Shown: positions 7,176 to 17,090, numbered from the stretch's first letter. The stretch is 62,053 nucleotides of DNA from Oleispirillum sp965228165 (GCA_965228165.1 CBDDHB010000001.1:1-62053), one strand, 5' to 3'. Notes: a model not told the origin generated them from the letters alone. Program-made: numbers and translations.

Positions 7176-9532
7176 CGGCGTCACCTTCCACCATGATGGA
7201 AAACTGCTGGTCGGCGGCATTCTCGACGGCAACGTCTTCCTGGGGGTGCAGCCGCCGCGCGCGGATGGAGGAAGAGGATCAGCCCTCGCTGCAACCCGAT
7301 GGCCAGCAGATTCACGATCCCTATCTGCCCGCCACCCACCACTATCTGGGATATTACCGCTGGCTGCGCGAGGATTTTGGCGCGCACGCGGTGATCCACG
7401 TCGGAACCCACGGCAGCCTGGAATGGCTTCCCGGCAAAAGCCTGGGCCTGTCCCGCGAGTGCTATCCCGACGCGGCGATTTCCGACATCCCGCACCTCTA
7501 CCCCTACATTATCAACAATCCGGGCGAGGGGACGCAGGCGAAGCGACGTTCCTATTGCGTGATTCTGGATCACATGATCCCGCCGCAGACCAACGCCGGA
7601 AAGACCGACGCCTTCCAGAAGATCGAGGATCTGCTGGAAGCCGCCTATCACGCCCGGCAGCAGGATCCGACCAAGGTCACCCTGATCCTGGAAAAGCTGT
7701 GGAACCTGACCGCCGAGGCGCATCTGGACGCCGACATCGGCATGACCTGGGAAGAGGCGGAGGCCGATCCCTTCGCCTTCATGGGCAAGCTGCACGGCTA
7801 TATCGAAACCGTGGACGTCACCAGCATCAACGACGGCCTGCACACCCTGGGTCTGGTGCCGCCGCCCGAACGCCTCAACGAGACCATGGTGCATCTGACC
7901 CGTCTGCCCAATGGCGAGGTCAATTCCCTGTGGGACGCCATCGCCGCCTCGCGCGGCTTCAACGGCGAGGATCTGCGCGACCATCCGGGCGAACTGGTGG
8001 CGACGCTGGGCAAGACCAAGGGACAGGTGCTGTCGCAAATCCTGGCCGATGTGCGCGCCGCCTTCGATGCGCTGGACGAAACCGGATGGGACGAGGACTC
8101 GCTCGCGCGGGTCAATGCCGATGTGTTCGGCGGCTCGCAACGCGTCGCCGACGTCTTGCGCTTCGTCCGCGACGGCATCCGCCCCAAGCTGTTCCAGATC
8201 ACCAACGAGATCGACAACACCATCCACGGCCTCGGTTCCGGCTTCGTGCCGCCGGGCGGATCGGGTTGCCCGACGCGCGGTCGCATCGATATCCTGCCCA
8301 CCGGGCGGAATTTCTATTCCGTCGATCCCTACAAGATCCCGACGCAAGAAGCCTGGGAAGTGGGGGTGCGTCAGGCCGACGCCCTGGTCGAGCGCTACAA
8401 GCAGGACGAGGGCAAGGTGCCGCGTCAGGTCGGCATGGTGCTGTGGGGCGTTCCGACGATGAACACCAACGGCGACGACATGGCGCAGATTCTCCACATG
8501 ATCGGGGTGCGCCCGGTGTGGAACAAACACAGCGGTCGGGTGATGGGGGTGGAGGTGGTTCCGCTGTCCGAACGGACCTATCCCCGCATCGACGTCACGG
8601 TGCGGACCTCGGGCTTCTTCCGCGACGCCTTCCCCAACCTGATGGAAACCATCGATCAGGCGACCCGCATGGTCGCGGCGCTGGACGAACCGGCGGAGTT
8701 CAACCCGCTCGCCCACAACGTCGCGGTGGATCGGGCGGAACTGATCAAGGCGGGCCTGTCGCCGGAGGAGGCCGACAAACGCGCCGCCTTCCGCGTCTAT
8801 TCCGACAAGCCCGGAACCTATGGCGCGGGGGTGGCCGATCTTCTCGACAGCGGCAAGTGGGAGAACGTCGACGACCTGGGCGAGATCTACATGTCCTGGG
8901 GCGGCTATGCCTATGGCGAGGGAGTCTATGGCGAGGCGCGGCAGGACGAATTCCGCAAGCGCATGGGCAAGCTGGACCTGACGGTGAAGAACGAACCCAG
9001 CCGCGAACACGATATTTTCAGTTGCGTCGATTTCAACGCCTACAACGGCGGGATGAACGCGGCGGTGAAGGCGGTGACCGGCCAATACGTGCGCAGCTAT
9101 TCCGGCGATTCGTCCGATCCGCGCAAGCCGCGCATCCGCTCGACCGACGAGGAAGGGCGCTTCATCTTCCGCACCCGGGTGCTCAATCCGAAGTGGATCG
9201 AGGGGATGAAGCGCCACGGCTACAAGGGCGCGGGCGACCTCTCCCGTCTGGTGGACATCTGCTACCACTGGGATGCCTCGAGCGGTATCCTGGAGGACTG
9301 GCAGTACGAGGAAATGGCCAAGACCTACGCCTTCGATCCGGCGATGCAGGAATTCTTCAAGGCGCACAACCCCTATGCGATGCAAAACATCGTCGAACGC
9401 CTGCTGGAAGCGATCGCGCGCGACATGTGGGAAAACCCCGGCGAGGCCAAGGACCGACTGGAAAGTCTTTTGCTGGAGGCGGAAGGCGCGATCGAGGATT
9501 GCCTGTCGCAGGGGATGCACGCAGCCGAATGA
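7176..9532 (+). pseudogene. CobN-family chelatase (CobN/BchH/HmuS-like), truncated by the IS and frameshifted
   Basis: About 785 residues of a protein normally near 1,250 remain. The reading frame enters from the IS end at 7177 (HHDGKLLVGGILDGNVFLG, then VQPPR) and then shifts at about 7256-7262 into the main frame. That frame keeps CobN-type blocks: HVGTHGSLEWLPGKSLGLS, NNPGEGTQAKRRSY, GCPTRGRIDILPTGRNFY and a C-terminal NPKWIEGMKRHGYKGAGD. It is closer to CobN or HmuS than to BchH in these blocks; that is my judgement from memory of the families. The N-terminal third is not to the left of the IS, so it was deleted. Nearby uptake genes suggest a role in inserting or removing the metal of a tetrapyrrole. 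Confidence 0.75.
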
Positions 9533-9568
9533 TGGCAGCCGCCGGATCGACGGCCTGAGCGGGGCGGG

Positions 9569-10405
9569 TCATTCCCCCATGTTGATGAACAGGCCCTTCC
9601 GCCGCGCCACCCGCACCATGGCCAGGAAGAACAGGCTCGCCAGGACGAAATAGGCGACGTTGAGCAGGGTGGCGTTCCAGAACAGGTCCCAGCGGAAGAC
9701 GCGGTCGAACATCACCGCGCGCATCCCCTCGAAGACGTGGGCGGGCGGCAGGGCGAGCGCCACCGGGCGCAGCCAGGCGGGCAGGGTTTCCACCGGGTAA
9801 TAGATCGCGGCAAGCGGCGACAGCCCGGCCACCACCACGCCGGCCAGACCTTCGGCCCCCATGCCGAAGCGCAGGACCAGGGTGGCGGAGAGCATGCCGA
9901 CGCTCCACCCCATCACCACCAGATTGGCGAAAAAGGCCAGAAGCGGCAGCCCCATGTCGTAGACGTTGGTGCGGTAGAGAACGATCGCCAGCAGGGTCGA
10001 GGGGAACAGCCCGATCACGGTGCGGATCAGGCTCATCGCCGCCACCGCGAGGACGTGTTCGTAGGGGCGCAGCGGCGTGATGTACAGGTGCCCCAGGTTG
10101 CGCGACCAGATTTCCTCGATGAAGGAAAAGGCGAATCCCATGTGGGAGCGGTTCAGCACCTCCCACAGCAGCACCGCGCCGACGAGAATGCCCGAGGCCT
10201 GCGCCACCCACGAGGAATGCCCGCGGAAGAACTGGCTGGCGAAACCCCACAAAATCATCTGCATGGTCGGCCAATAGGCCATTTCCAGGATGCGCGGCCA
10301 CGAGGTGCGCATCACGTACAGGTGACGCAGCAGAATGGCGAACAGGCGGCGGGCGGCGAAGGCGTTTTGCGCCAGCCGGGCGCTGGACTCGCGGCGATCG
10401 GTCAT
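9569..10405 (-). CDS. ABC-2 type transporter permease
   Basis: A 278-residue integral membrane protein with about six hydrophobic segments and the ABC-2 pattern, including the late loop LSPLAAIYYPVETLPAWLRP before the last helices. The ATG overlaps the ATPase stop as ATGA, so the two form a transporter unit. ABC-2 systems usually export lipids, drugs or polysaccharides. The substrate is not visible. The gene converges on the CobN-like gene with 36 bp between their ends. Confidence 0.85.
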   Translation of the reverse strand: MTDRRESSARLAQNAFAARRLFAILLRHLYVMRTSWPRILEMAYWPTMQMILWGFASQFFRGHSSWVAQASGILVGAVLLWEVLNRSHMGFAFSFIEEIWSRNLGHLYITPLRPYEHVLAVAAMSLIRTVIGLFPSTLLAIVLYRTNVYDMGLPLLAFFANLVVMGWSVGMLSATLVLRFGMGAEGLAGVVVAGLSPLAAIYYPVETLPAWLRPVALALPPAHVFEGMRAVMFDRVFRWDLFWNATLLNVAYFVLASLFFLAMVRVARRKGLFINMGE

Positions 10406-11166
10406 CGGTCGGCCTCCGTCCCGGCGGGGGCGCGGGCGATGTCGAGGAAAATCTGCTCCAACGTATCGCGCCCGAAGCGGGCGTACAGATCGGCGGCGGA
10501 GCCGTCGACGTGGATGCGCCCCCCCTTCATGATCAGGATGCGGGAACACAGGCGTTCCACTTCCTGCATGTTGTGGGAGGCGATCAGGATGGCGCAGCCG
10601 CTTTGCCGCGCGTAGTCCTCCAGATAGCCGCGCACGAAATCGCCGGTATCGGGGTCTAGGGAGGCGGTGGGTTCGTCCAGCAGCAGCAGTTCGGGGCGGT
10701 TGAGCATCGCCTTGGCCAGGGCGACGCGGGTCTTCTGACCGGAGGAAAGCTTGCGCGCCACGGTGTCGAGGAACGGCCCCAGGCGCAGTTCCTCGACCAG
10801 GGCGTCGAGACGCCCGCGCACGTCGGAAATCCCATAGAGCAGGGCGTAGACCTTCAGGTTCTGCCGCACCGTCAGGCGCTGCGGCAGATTGACGTAGGGC
10901 GAGGCCAGGTTCATCCGCGGCAGGGCGGCGTAGCGTTCGGCGGTGGTCATGTCGCATCCCAGCGCCCGCACCGTTCCCGCGCTGGGGGTCAGCAACCCCA
11001 GGATCATGCTGATGGTGGTGGTCTTGCCCGCGCCGTTGGCCCCCAGAAGGCCGACCACCTCCCCCGGGTTCACCGAAAAGTCGATGCCGTCCACCGCGCG
11101 CACCGCGCCATAGACCTTGCAAAGGCCGGAAACGGAAATCGCAGATGGGGCGGAGAGCGGTGTCAT
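10402..11166 (-). CDS. ABC-2 type transporter ATP-binding protein
   Basis: The 254-residue ATPase shows Walker A GANGAGKTT (42-50), the signature LSSGQKTRVALAKAML, Walker B LLLLDEPTASLDPDT and the H-loop ASHNMQEVERL. I start at ATG 11166; longer versions have no family similarity upstream. It is cotranscribed with the permease downstream and diverges from the CcsA-like gene across a 519-bp gap. Confidence 0.87.
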   Translation of the reverse strand: MTPLSAPSAISVSGLCKVYGAVRAVDGIDFSVNPGEVVGLLGANGAGKTTTISMILGLLTPSAGTVRALGCDMTTAERYAALPRMNLASPYVNLPQRLTVRQNLKVYALLYGISDVRGRLDALVEELRLGPFLDTVARKLSSGQKTRVALAKAMLNRPELLLLDEPTASLDPDTGDFVRGYLEDYARQSGCAILIASHNMQEVERLCSRILIMKGGRIHVDGSAADLYARFGRDTLEQIFLDIARAPAGTEADR

Positions 11167-11685
11167 GGGGCGCACGAGGGACAAGGATATCCCGCGGCGA
11201 AGACGTCGAAGCCTTCGATCATCGGCGGCGGTCTCAACACGCCCGCCGCAGGATCGCGGCGATTTGCGCAAGGTCGGTGGGGAAGGGAAGACATTGCGAT
11301 ATCGGGGAGATGAAGAAGCGGACGGTTCATGGAGAACTCTCGTTGGGCTGACAATGGTATGATCTAACATTTTTTCCGATGCAACGGAAACCCGACGGGA
11401 TGGCCGTCGGCCCAGATCCGACCGATGCGGCGATCGGTAAGGCGTATCGCGGCTTGCAATACCGATAACTACGTTATAGTGTACCGCCGTCTGCGTGGCT
11501 GGGGGCTCGGGGGAATGGTGCGCCGCCGCGCAGAGGAATTCGGACCGCGGAGAGAAGCGCGGAAGCGGCGAAGGCCGCACCCAATGATGAATCGGTCGCC
11601 GGAGGGTCGGCGCCGGATGTCAGGTCGATTTGTGCGTTGATATAGAAGCAGAATCCGTAAAACCGGTCGAAGAAGCCACCTCGCC
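11167..11685. other. 519-bp divergent intergenic region with a 13-bp dyad
   Basis: No convincing gene lies here. At 11465-11477 the sequence ATAAC-TAC-GTTAT is a perfect inverted repeat and a plausible operator for the rightward cluster. I looked for a cobalamin-type riboswitch given the neighbours and could not recognise one. Confidence 0.35.
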
Positions 11686-12456
11686 ATGCTGGAAGCCCGA
11701 ATTCTCGTCGCCTGTGCCGTAGCGCTGTTCGGTGCCGGTCTTGTCATGCATCTGAGCGGACTGCGCAAAATCGCCAACGCCCTGGCGGTCGCCGGGGTCG
11801 CCGCCGGAGCCGCCTATATCGCTCGGCGCTATTGGCTGGCTTGGCCGATGACGCCGATGTTCATGGGCAGCGTCGCGGTGCCGCCGGTCCTGGTCGGCCT
11901 GGGGCTCCTGTCGGCGCGGCGCGAAGGCGCCGCCCCCGACGCACCGGAAAACCGGGTGTTCCTGCGCGGAATTCTGGCCTTCGCGGTCTTGATCGGCGGG
12001 GCCTCGATCTGTTTCCCCAAGGACTTCTATCTGCCCTTCCTCAAGACCACCTCGGCGTTTTCCCATCTGATGCTGGTCTTCGGCGTCCTGGGGAAGGCCT
12101 GCCTTTTGATCTGCGCCGCCTGGGCCGCCGCGATCCTGCGCGACCCCGCAGCCTCCGCCCCGCATCGCGGCCTGCTCCACGCCCTGGTGCTGGGCTTCGC
12201 CTGCTGGACCCTGTCCCTGTTCGCCGGGGAAATGTGGTCCTATCGCGGCTGGGGCATCCCGGTGGTCTGGGAGGATCCGGCGATCATCGCGTCGATGGCG
12301 GTCTGGTTCTTCTTCATCGGTCTGATGCATCTGCACCTCACCCGCGCCTGGGGCGCCGCCGGTCGCGCCGCCGCCGCGCTTTTCGGCGCGGCGCTGATCC
12401 TGATTCTCGGCTGCGGTCCCGACCTCGGGCCGTTCCGCCCCCCCTTCGGAGGATGA
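11686..12456 (+). CDS. CcsA/CcmC-like haem-handling membrane protein (diverged)
   Basis: A 256-residue protein with about seven or eight membrane segments. Near its end, MWSYRGWGIPVVWEDP resembles the tryptophan-rich haem motif of CcsA/CcmC proteins (WGxYWxWDP) but is altered. Histidines at FSHLMLVFG and LMHLHLTRAW could be axial ligands. It overlaps the next gene, a ResB-like protein, as ATGA; CcsA-ResB pairs make up the System II cytochrome c synthase. No other cytochrome c genes are present and the pair heads a metal or haem import operon, so a haem transfer role linked to uptake is possible. Family assignment is tentative. Confidence 0.5.
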   Translation: MLEARILVACAVALFGAGLVMHLSGLRKIANALAVAGVAAGAAYIARRYWLAWPMTPMFMGSVAVPPVLVGLGLLSARREGAAPDAPENRVFLRGILAFAVLIGGASICFPKDFYLPFLKTTSAFSHLMLVFGVLGKACLLICAAWAAAILRDPAASAPHRGLLHALVLGFACWTLSLFAGEMWSYRGWGIPVVWEDPAIIASMAVWFFFIGLMHLHLTRAWGAAGRAAAALFGAALILILGCGPDLGPFRPPFGG

Positions 12457-12461
12457 GCGCG

Positions 12462-13253
12462 ATGAAGCCCCTGTTTCGCCGCGCCTGGATCGCCCTCGGC
12501 AGCATCCACCTGACGGTGGTTCTGTGCCTGGCCCTGACCCTGGACCTCGGGCTCGGCTACCTGTCGCTGCAAACCGGCCTGAACCTTTTCGTGCCGATGG
12601 GCGACACCGGTTTGTTCACTTGGCTGTTGACCTATGGCATCCACAATCTGGGGGTCACCGGCTGGTTCTTCGTCTTGATCGGGCTGCTGGGCGCTCTGTT
12701 TCTCAACACCTTCGCCTGCACCACCGAGCGCCTGATCGTGACCTTCGCCACCGTCCGGCGCCGCGCCGACTGGCCGATCAAACTGTCGCCCCACATCATG
12801 CATTACGCGGTCCTGGTGATCCTGGCCGGGTACTTGTGCAGCTACCTCTTCTCCGAAAGCCTGCCCGGACGGGGCATCCGCCCCGGAGAGAGCCTGGACC
12901 TGCCGAACGTCGCGGGAACCGTGACCTTCGTCGGCTTCGCCCCGGAGGTCTATCGCGGCGACCGTCTGGCCGAATTCAACGGCTTCGTCATGGCGCCCAA
13001 TGCCCGCGTCGTGGTGTCCGAGGGTGGTGCGAAGCGCGACGATGCCCTCAACTTCAACCGTCCCGTCCAGGTCGGCCCTTACGGCATCTATCTGAACGAT
13101 TACGCGCCACGCCGGGAAAAGGGCGACATGGGGGTCAGCTATATCCGTCTGAACATCCGCCGCGATCCGTCCTCGGCGGTCTATCTGGTCGGCGTGCTGC
13201 TGTTCGTCCTCGGCATGGGGATGTACGACTTCGACCGCGCCATCAAAAGGTGA
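12462..13253 (+). CDS. ResB-like membrane protein
   Basis: A 263-residue protein with N-terminal helices (HLTVVLCLALTLDLGLGYL), a second pair, a third at MHYAVLVILAGYLCSYLF, a periplasmic beta-rich region at about 140-235, and a C-terminal helix (VYLVGVLLFVLGMGMYDF). This matches small ResB/Ccs1 proteins. An ATG at 12453 overlaps the upstream stop, but GGAGG (12448-12452) lies 9 nt from the ATG at 12462, which I prefer. It pairs with the CcsA-like protein before it and is followed after 7 bp by the binding-protein gene. Confidence 0.6.
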   Translation: MKPLFRRAWIALGSIHLTVVLCLALTLDLGLGYLSLQTGLNLFVPMGDTGLFTWLLTYGIHNLGVTGWFFVLIGLLGALFLNTFACTTERLIVTFATVRRRADWPIKLSPHIMHYAVLVILAGYLCSYLFSESLPGRGIRPGESLDLPNVAGTVTFVGFAPEVYRGDRLAEFNGFVMAPNARVVVSEGGAKRDDALNFNRPVQVGPYGIYLNDYAPRREKGDMGVSYIRLNIRRDPSSAVYLVGVLLFVLGMGMYDFDRAIKR

Positions 13254-13260
13254 ACCCATC

Positions 13261-14412
13261 ATGAACCATTCACACACAGCCGCCCGCGCCCTTGCCGTCG
13301 CGGCCCTGCCGCTGCTGCTGGCGGTTTCCGCCTGCAAGGACGAGGGGGACAAGAAGGCCGCCGCCGTTTCGTCGTCTTCCCAGGCCTCCTTCCTCAACGT
13401 CGGGGAATTCGCCGTCACCCGCAAGGCCGGATATACCGAGGTCCGCGACGGCGCCGGGCGCACCCTTGCCCTGGTGTCGCGCGGCGCCAAGCCGCCGGCC
13501 GGATTCGCGCCGTCGATGGTGGTGGAGTACCCCGCCCAGAGGGTGATCGCCTATGGCGCGTTCGAAATCGGCCTGATGCGGGCGATGGGGGTGATCGACA
13601 CCCTGGTCGGGGTCACCGATCCCGAGGACAAATGGACCATTCCGGAAGTCCGCCAGGGTTTCGCCGAGGGCCGCATCGCCTTCGTCGGCGATGCCAGCCG
13701 CGTCGATTACGAACGGGTGAAGGCGCAACGCCCCGGCCTGGTATTGACCTGGGATCCCTCGATCGTGCCGATGATGGACAGCCTGGGCATCCCGGTGATC
13801 ATCACCTCGACGCCGATCGCCGAGTGCCTGAACACCCGCATCCGCATGGTCGAGTTCCTCGCCGCCTTCTTCGGCAAGGAGGCGGAGGCGCAAGCTTATT
13901 ACCGCAAGGTCGATCTCGCCCTCCGGGACATCCGCGAAAAGACCAAGGGCCAGCCCAAGCCGAAGGCGATGTGGGGCGACGTCTATGAGAAGCGGGTGCT
14001 GGTGGAGCCGGGCAACGCCTGGGTTTCCGAACTCATCGGTCTGGCGCAGAGCGACTATCAGTTCAAGGACGTCTATGGCCGCAACTGCATCGAAATTTCC
14101 ACCGAACGCTTCCTCTACAGCGGCAAGGACGCCGACATCTACTTCACCTATCGCACGCCGAAGTTGGGGGCGACGTCGAAGGCCTTCCTCGCCCGCACCA
14201 ACCCCCTGATCGCCGGCATCCGGCCCCTGACCCCGGCGGGCAAGGTCTATGCGCCGCTGCCGCACTACGTGCAGTCCTCCGACAAGCTGGACGAGATCCT
14301 GACCGAGATTTCGGCGATTCTTCACCCCGCGGCCTATCCCGGGTACCAACTGACCTATTTCCTCGACCTGCCGGACGCCGATCCGGTCGCCGCCAAGGAC
14401 GCCCAACCATGA
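13261..14412 (+). CDS. ABC importer substrate-binding lipoprotein, iron/cobalamin/haem type
   Basis: A 383-residue protein with a lipoprotein signal ending at the lipobox LAVSAC (Cys25), so it should be anchored in the membrane facing the periplasm. The body is a class III binding protein fold of the FepB/BtuF type: QRVIAYGAFEIGLMRAMGV starts the first lobe, followed by a helical backbone and a second lobe. Its stop overlaps the permease start as ATGA. The ligand is not obvious; a metal chelate or tetrapyrrole is likely from the transporter class. Confidence 0.82.
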   Translation: MNHSHTAARALAVAALPLLLAVSACKDEGDKKAAAVSSSSQASFLNVGEFAVTRKAGYTEVRDGAGRTLALVSRGAKPPAGFAPSMVVEYPAQRVIAYGAFEIGLMRAMGVIDTLVGVTDPEDKWTIPEVRQGFAEGRIAFVGDASRVDYERVKAQRPGLVLTWDPSIVPMMDSLGIPVIITSTPIAECLNTRIRMVEFLAAFFGKEAEAQAYYRKVDLALRDIREKTKGQPKPKAMWGDVYEKRVLVEPGNAWVSELIGLAQSDYQFKDVYGRNCIEISTERFLYSGKDADIYFTYRTPKLGATSKAFLARTNPLIAGIRPLTPAGKVYAPLPHYVQSSDKLDEILTEISAILHPAAYPGYQLTYFLDLPDADPVAAKDAQP

Positions 14413-15461
14413 GTTCCGAAACCGCCCTGGCCGCCGCCGTTCCGTTGCGGCCCGCCGCCGCGCCGCGCCTGATCGCCTTCGTCGCGATGGCGACCCTGGT
14501 GCTGTTCTTCATGACCCTGAACGTGCGCATCGGCTCGATCTCGTATTCAACCGCCGAGGTCTGGAACGCGCTGTGGCCTCCCTCCGCCGACACCGATCTG
14601 TCGTTCATCATCTGGCGCATTCGTCTGCCGCGCGCCATCGCGGCGGTTCTGGGCGGAGCCTTCCTCGCCACCTCGGGTCTGCTGCTTCAGGTGTATTTCC
14701 GCAATCCGATCGTCGGCCCCTTCATCCTGGGGATATCCTCCGGCGCGACGGTGATGACCTCGATCATCATGCTGACCTCGGTCGGCCTCGGCTTCGCCTC
14801 GGTCAGCCCCTACCTCAACACCCTGGCCGCCTGCGTCGGCGCCTATGGGGTGACGCTGCTGGTGGTGGCGATCGCCAGCCGGGTGAAAAACGGCGTCACC
14901 CTGCTGATCGTCGGCCTGATGATGGGGTACCTGTGCGGCGCGGTCACCGCCATCCTGACCGCCCTGGCGGAGAAGGAGCGGATCAAGGGCTTCGTCCTCT
15001 GGCAGTTGGGCAGCTTTTCCGGCTTCAGCTGGCCGGAAATCCAGCTGATGGTGACGGTCGGCGGCGCGATGCTGGCAGGCATCTATCTGCTCAGCAAGCC
15101 GTTGAACGCCTTCCTGCTGGGCGAGGAATACGCGGCGTCCATGGGGGTGAACATCCGCCGCTTCCGCATGTTGATCCTGTTCCTCGCCTCCTCCCTCGCC
15201 GGGCTGGTCACGGCGATGGCGGGTCCGGTGGCGTTCATCGGCCTCGCCGTGCCGCACATGGCGCGCTTGAGCCTGGGAACCTCCGACAACCGCATCCTCA
15301 TCCCCGGCGCCTGCCTGATGGGCGCCCTGGTCACCAGCCTGTGCGACCTGATCGCCCGGACCTGGCTGTCGCCGGTGGAATTGCCTTTGTCGGCGATCAC
15401 CGCGTTCTTCGGCGCGCCGATCGTCCTTTTCCTTCTGCTCAAGCGGGGAATGAAGCCATGA
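14409..15461 (+). CDS. FecCD-family ABC importer permease
   Basis: A 350-residue permease with about ten hydrophobic helices. It has FecCD hallmarks such as RLPRAIAAVLGGAFLATSG, followed by NPIVGPFILGISSGA, and VGPVAFIGLAVPH-like text (AGPVAFIGLAVPHMAR). Such permeases form homodimers that import iron siderophores, haem or vitamin B12 with the adjacent binding protein and ATPase. ATGA overlaps link it to both neighbours. Confidence 0.9.
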   Translation: MSSETALAAAVPLRPAAAPRLIAFVAMATLVLFFMTLNVRIGSISYSTAEVWNALWPPSADTDLSFIIWRIRLPRAIAAVLGGAFLATSGLLLQVYFRNPIVGPFILGISSGATVMTSIIMLTSVGLGFASVSPYLNTLAACVGAYGVTLLVVAIASRVKNGVTLLIVGLMMGYLCGAVTAILTALAEKERIKGFVLWQLGSFSGFSWPEIQLMVTVGGAMLAGIYLLSKPLNAFLLGEEYAASMGVNIRRFRMLILFLASSLAGLVTAMAGPVAFIGLAVPHMARLSLGTSDNRILIPGACLMGALVTSLCDLIARTWLSPVELPLSAITAFFGAPIVLFLLLKRGMKP

Positions 15462-16634
15462 GCGGCGAAATCATCCTATCCTGCGAAAACCTGTCCGTCG
15501 GCTACAAACGCACGGTTCTTTCCGACGTCAACGTCGCCTTCGAGGCCGGGCATTTCATCGCCCTCCTGGGTCCCAACGGCGTCGGCAAGACCACCCTTCT
15601 GCGCACCCTGTCGCGCCACCTGAAGCCCCTGTCGGGGCGGGTCGGACTGCTGGGACGCGACCTGCAAAGCCTGCCCGCGATCGAACTCGCCCGGCAAATG
15701 GCGGTGGTGCTGACCGACAAGTCGCGTCCGCCGCTGCTGTCGGTGTTCGAATACGTCGCCTTGGGCCGCTATCCGCACACCGGCTTCATGGGCCGCCTGA
15801 CCCCGCGCGACGAAGCGGTGGTGAATGACGCCCTGGCCGCGGTGTCCGCCGCCGACCTCGCCCCCCCGCCTGATCGAAACCTTGAGCGACGGCGAACGGC
15901 AGAAGGCGGTGCTCGCCCGCGCCCTGGCGCAAGACCCCAAGGTCTTGCTGCTGGACGAGCCGACGGCGCACCTCGACCTCAAGCACCGGATCGAGGTGAT
16001 GGGGATTCTGCGCGACCTGTGCCGGACGCGTGGCCTGACGGTAATCGCCTCGCTGCACGACGTCGATGTCGCCGCCAAGGTCGCGGACCGGGCGCTTCTG
16101 GTGAAAAGCGGCCGGGTCGCCGACTATGGCCTGCCGGAACGGGTGCTGACCTCGGCAGCCGTCGCCGACCTTTACGACTTCGCCGAGGCCGACTTCAGCC
16201 GCCACCTCGGCAGCATCGAACTGCGCGGCGACGGCAGCGCCGGACGCGCCTTCGTCACCGCCGGGCTGGGCCACGGCGCGGCGATCTTCCGCCTGCTGGC
16301 GAAACGCGGCATGACGATCAGCACCGGCATCCTCGCCGAAGGCGATCTCGACTCCTTCGTCGCCGAGGCCCTGGGAGCGACGACCTTCGTCCGCCACAAC
16401 GGCGATTCCGGCGAGGCCCTGCTGCCCGACGCCCTGGCCGCCCTGGACGGTTGTGCCCTGGTCATCGACAGCGGCCCGCAGAGCGGCGGCGTCGCCGACC
16501 TCAACCGCAAGATCCTCGACGCGGCGCGGCAGCGCGGCCTGCCGGTCCTGCCGCGCGAAACCAGCGCCGACCCGACGCAACTGGCGGCGGCGATGGACCG
16601 CCTGCACGCTCCTCGGCCTGCGGCATCCTTCTGA
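15458..16634 (+). pseudogene. ABC importer ATPase (FecE/BtuD type) with a C-terminal extension, frameshifted
   Basis: The first frame runs from the ATG at 15458 through Walker A GPNGVGKTT (38-46) to about 15860. The second carries the signature LSDGERQKAVLARAL, Walker B VLLLDEPTAHLDL and the rest to 16634. The switch falls on a run of seven C at 15861-15867; six would give a continuous LAPRLIETLSDGE. Past the usual ATPase end there are about 130 further residues (from HLGSIELRGDGSAGRA on) that look like a separate small alpha/beta domain. It completes the binding protein-permease-ATPase set. Confidence 0.8.
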
Positions 16635-16715
16635 GGTCGCCGCAGCTTCAGGCCCTCGTGCGGTGGGGGACATGGTGGACCCGGCGGGACCGGGCGATGC
16701 GGGCGAGGGCGGATG

Positions 16716-16770
16716 TGGCGCGGATTTGGCGCCGCGATGAATCTCCGCGGAGATTGCAGAGATTGTTGTC
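16716..16770 (+). repeat. Dispersed intergenic repeat, copy 2
   Basis: Bases 16716-16740 match 4076-4100 with one difference, and the next 30 bp are similar with small indels. A short dyad CTCCGCGGAG sits at 16743-16752. It lies between the importer ATPase and the APE operon end. The DNA at 16635-16715 and 16771-16834 shows nothing recognisable. Confidence 0.45.
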
Positions 16771-16844
16771 ATTAATTCTCGGGGCTGAAATAGCTAAGGC
16801 CTGAGATAAGGGCTAGAGCATATTCCGGTCGCATGGAGGCGAGG

Positions 16845-17090
16845 CACGGCTGTCCGGTTTAATCCCGGCTTCTGGTCGGAACCCCGCGCGAACCCAACGT
16901 TTCCGAAGGACTCGACCGGGCAAGACACATCCCACCGTTTCTTCAATTCGTCATCCCCGGCCTTGTGCCGGGGATCCACGTCTTGTTTTGTAATCCATTG
17001 GAAAACAACAATTCGTGGATGACCGGGACACGCCCGGTCATGACGGATGTGGATGCGGAACCGTCGGGCGAAAATAAACCGGACAGCCGT
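16845..17090. mobile_element. MITE-like element, 246 bp, with terminal inverted repeats and 10-bp direct repeats
   Basis: ACGGCTGTCCGGTTTA at 16846-16861 recurs inverted at 17075-17090. Immediately outside, GGAGGCGAGG is repeated directly at 16835-16844 and 17091-17100, as expected of a target duplication. No transposase fits inside. The interior has two hairpins, CCCCGGC-N5-GCCGGGG (16955-16973) and GACCGGG-N5-CCCGGTC (17021-17039), plus an outer pair ATCCACG/CGTGGAT. Such hairpins resemble common intergenic repeats of alphaproteobacteria. The parent transposon is not in the window. Confidence 0.6.

Noticed and set aside
7181..9520. A 779-codon open frame antisense to the CobN-like gene
   Set aside because: The plus-strand frame has clear CobN-family blocks; the antisense frame is a GC-rich mirror with low-complexity His/Gly/Val content.
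11167..11685. Cobalamin riboswitch in the long divergent gap
   Set aside because: No B12-box-like core or conserved stem set could be recognised by eye.
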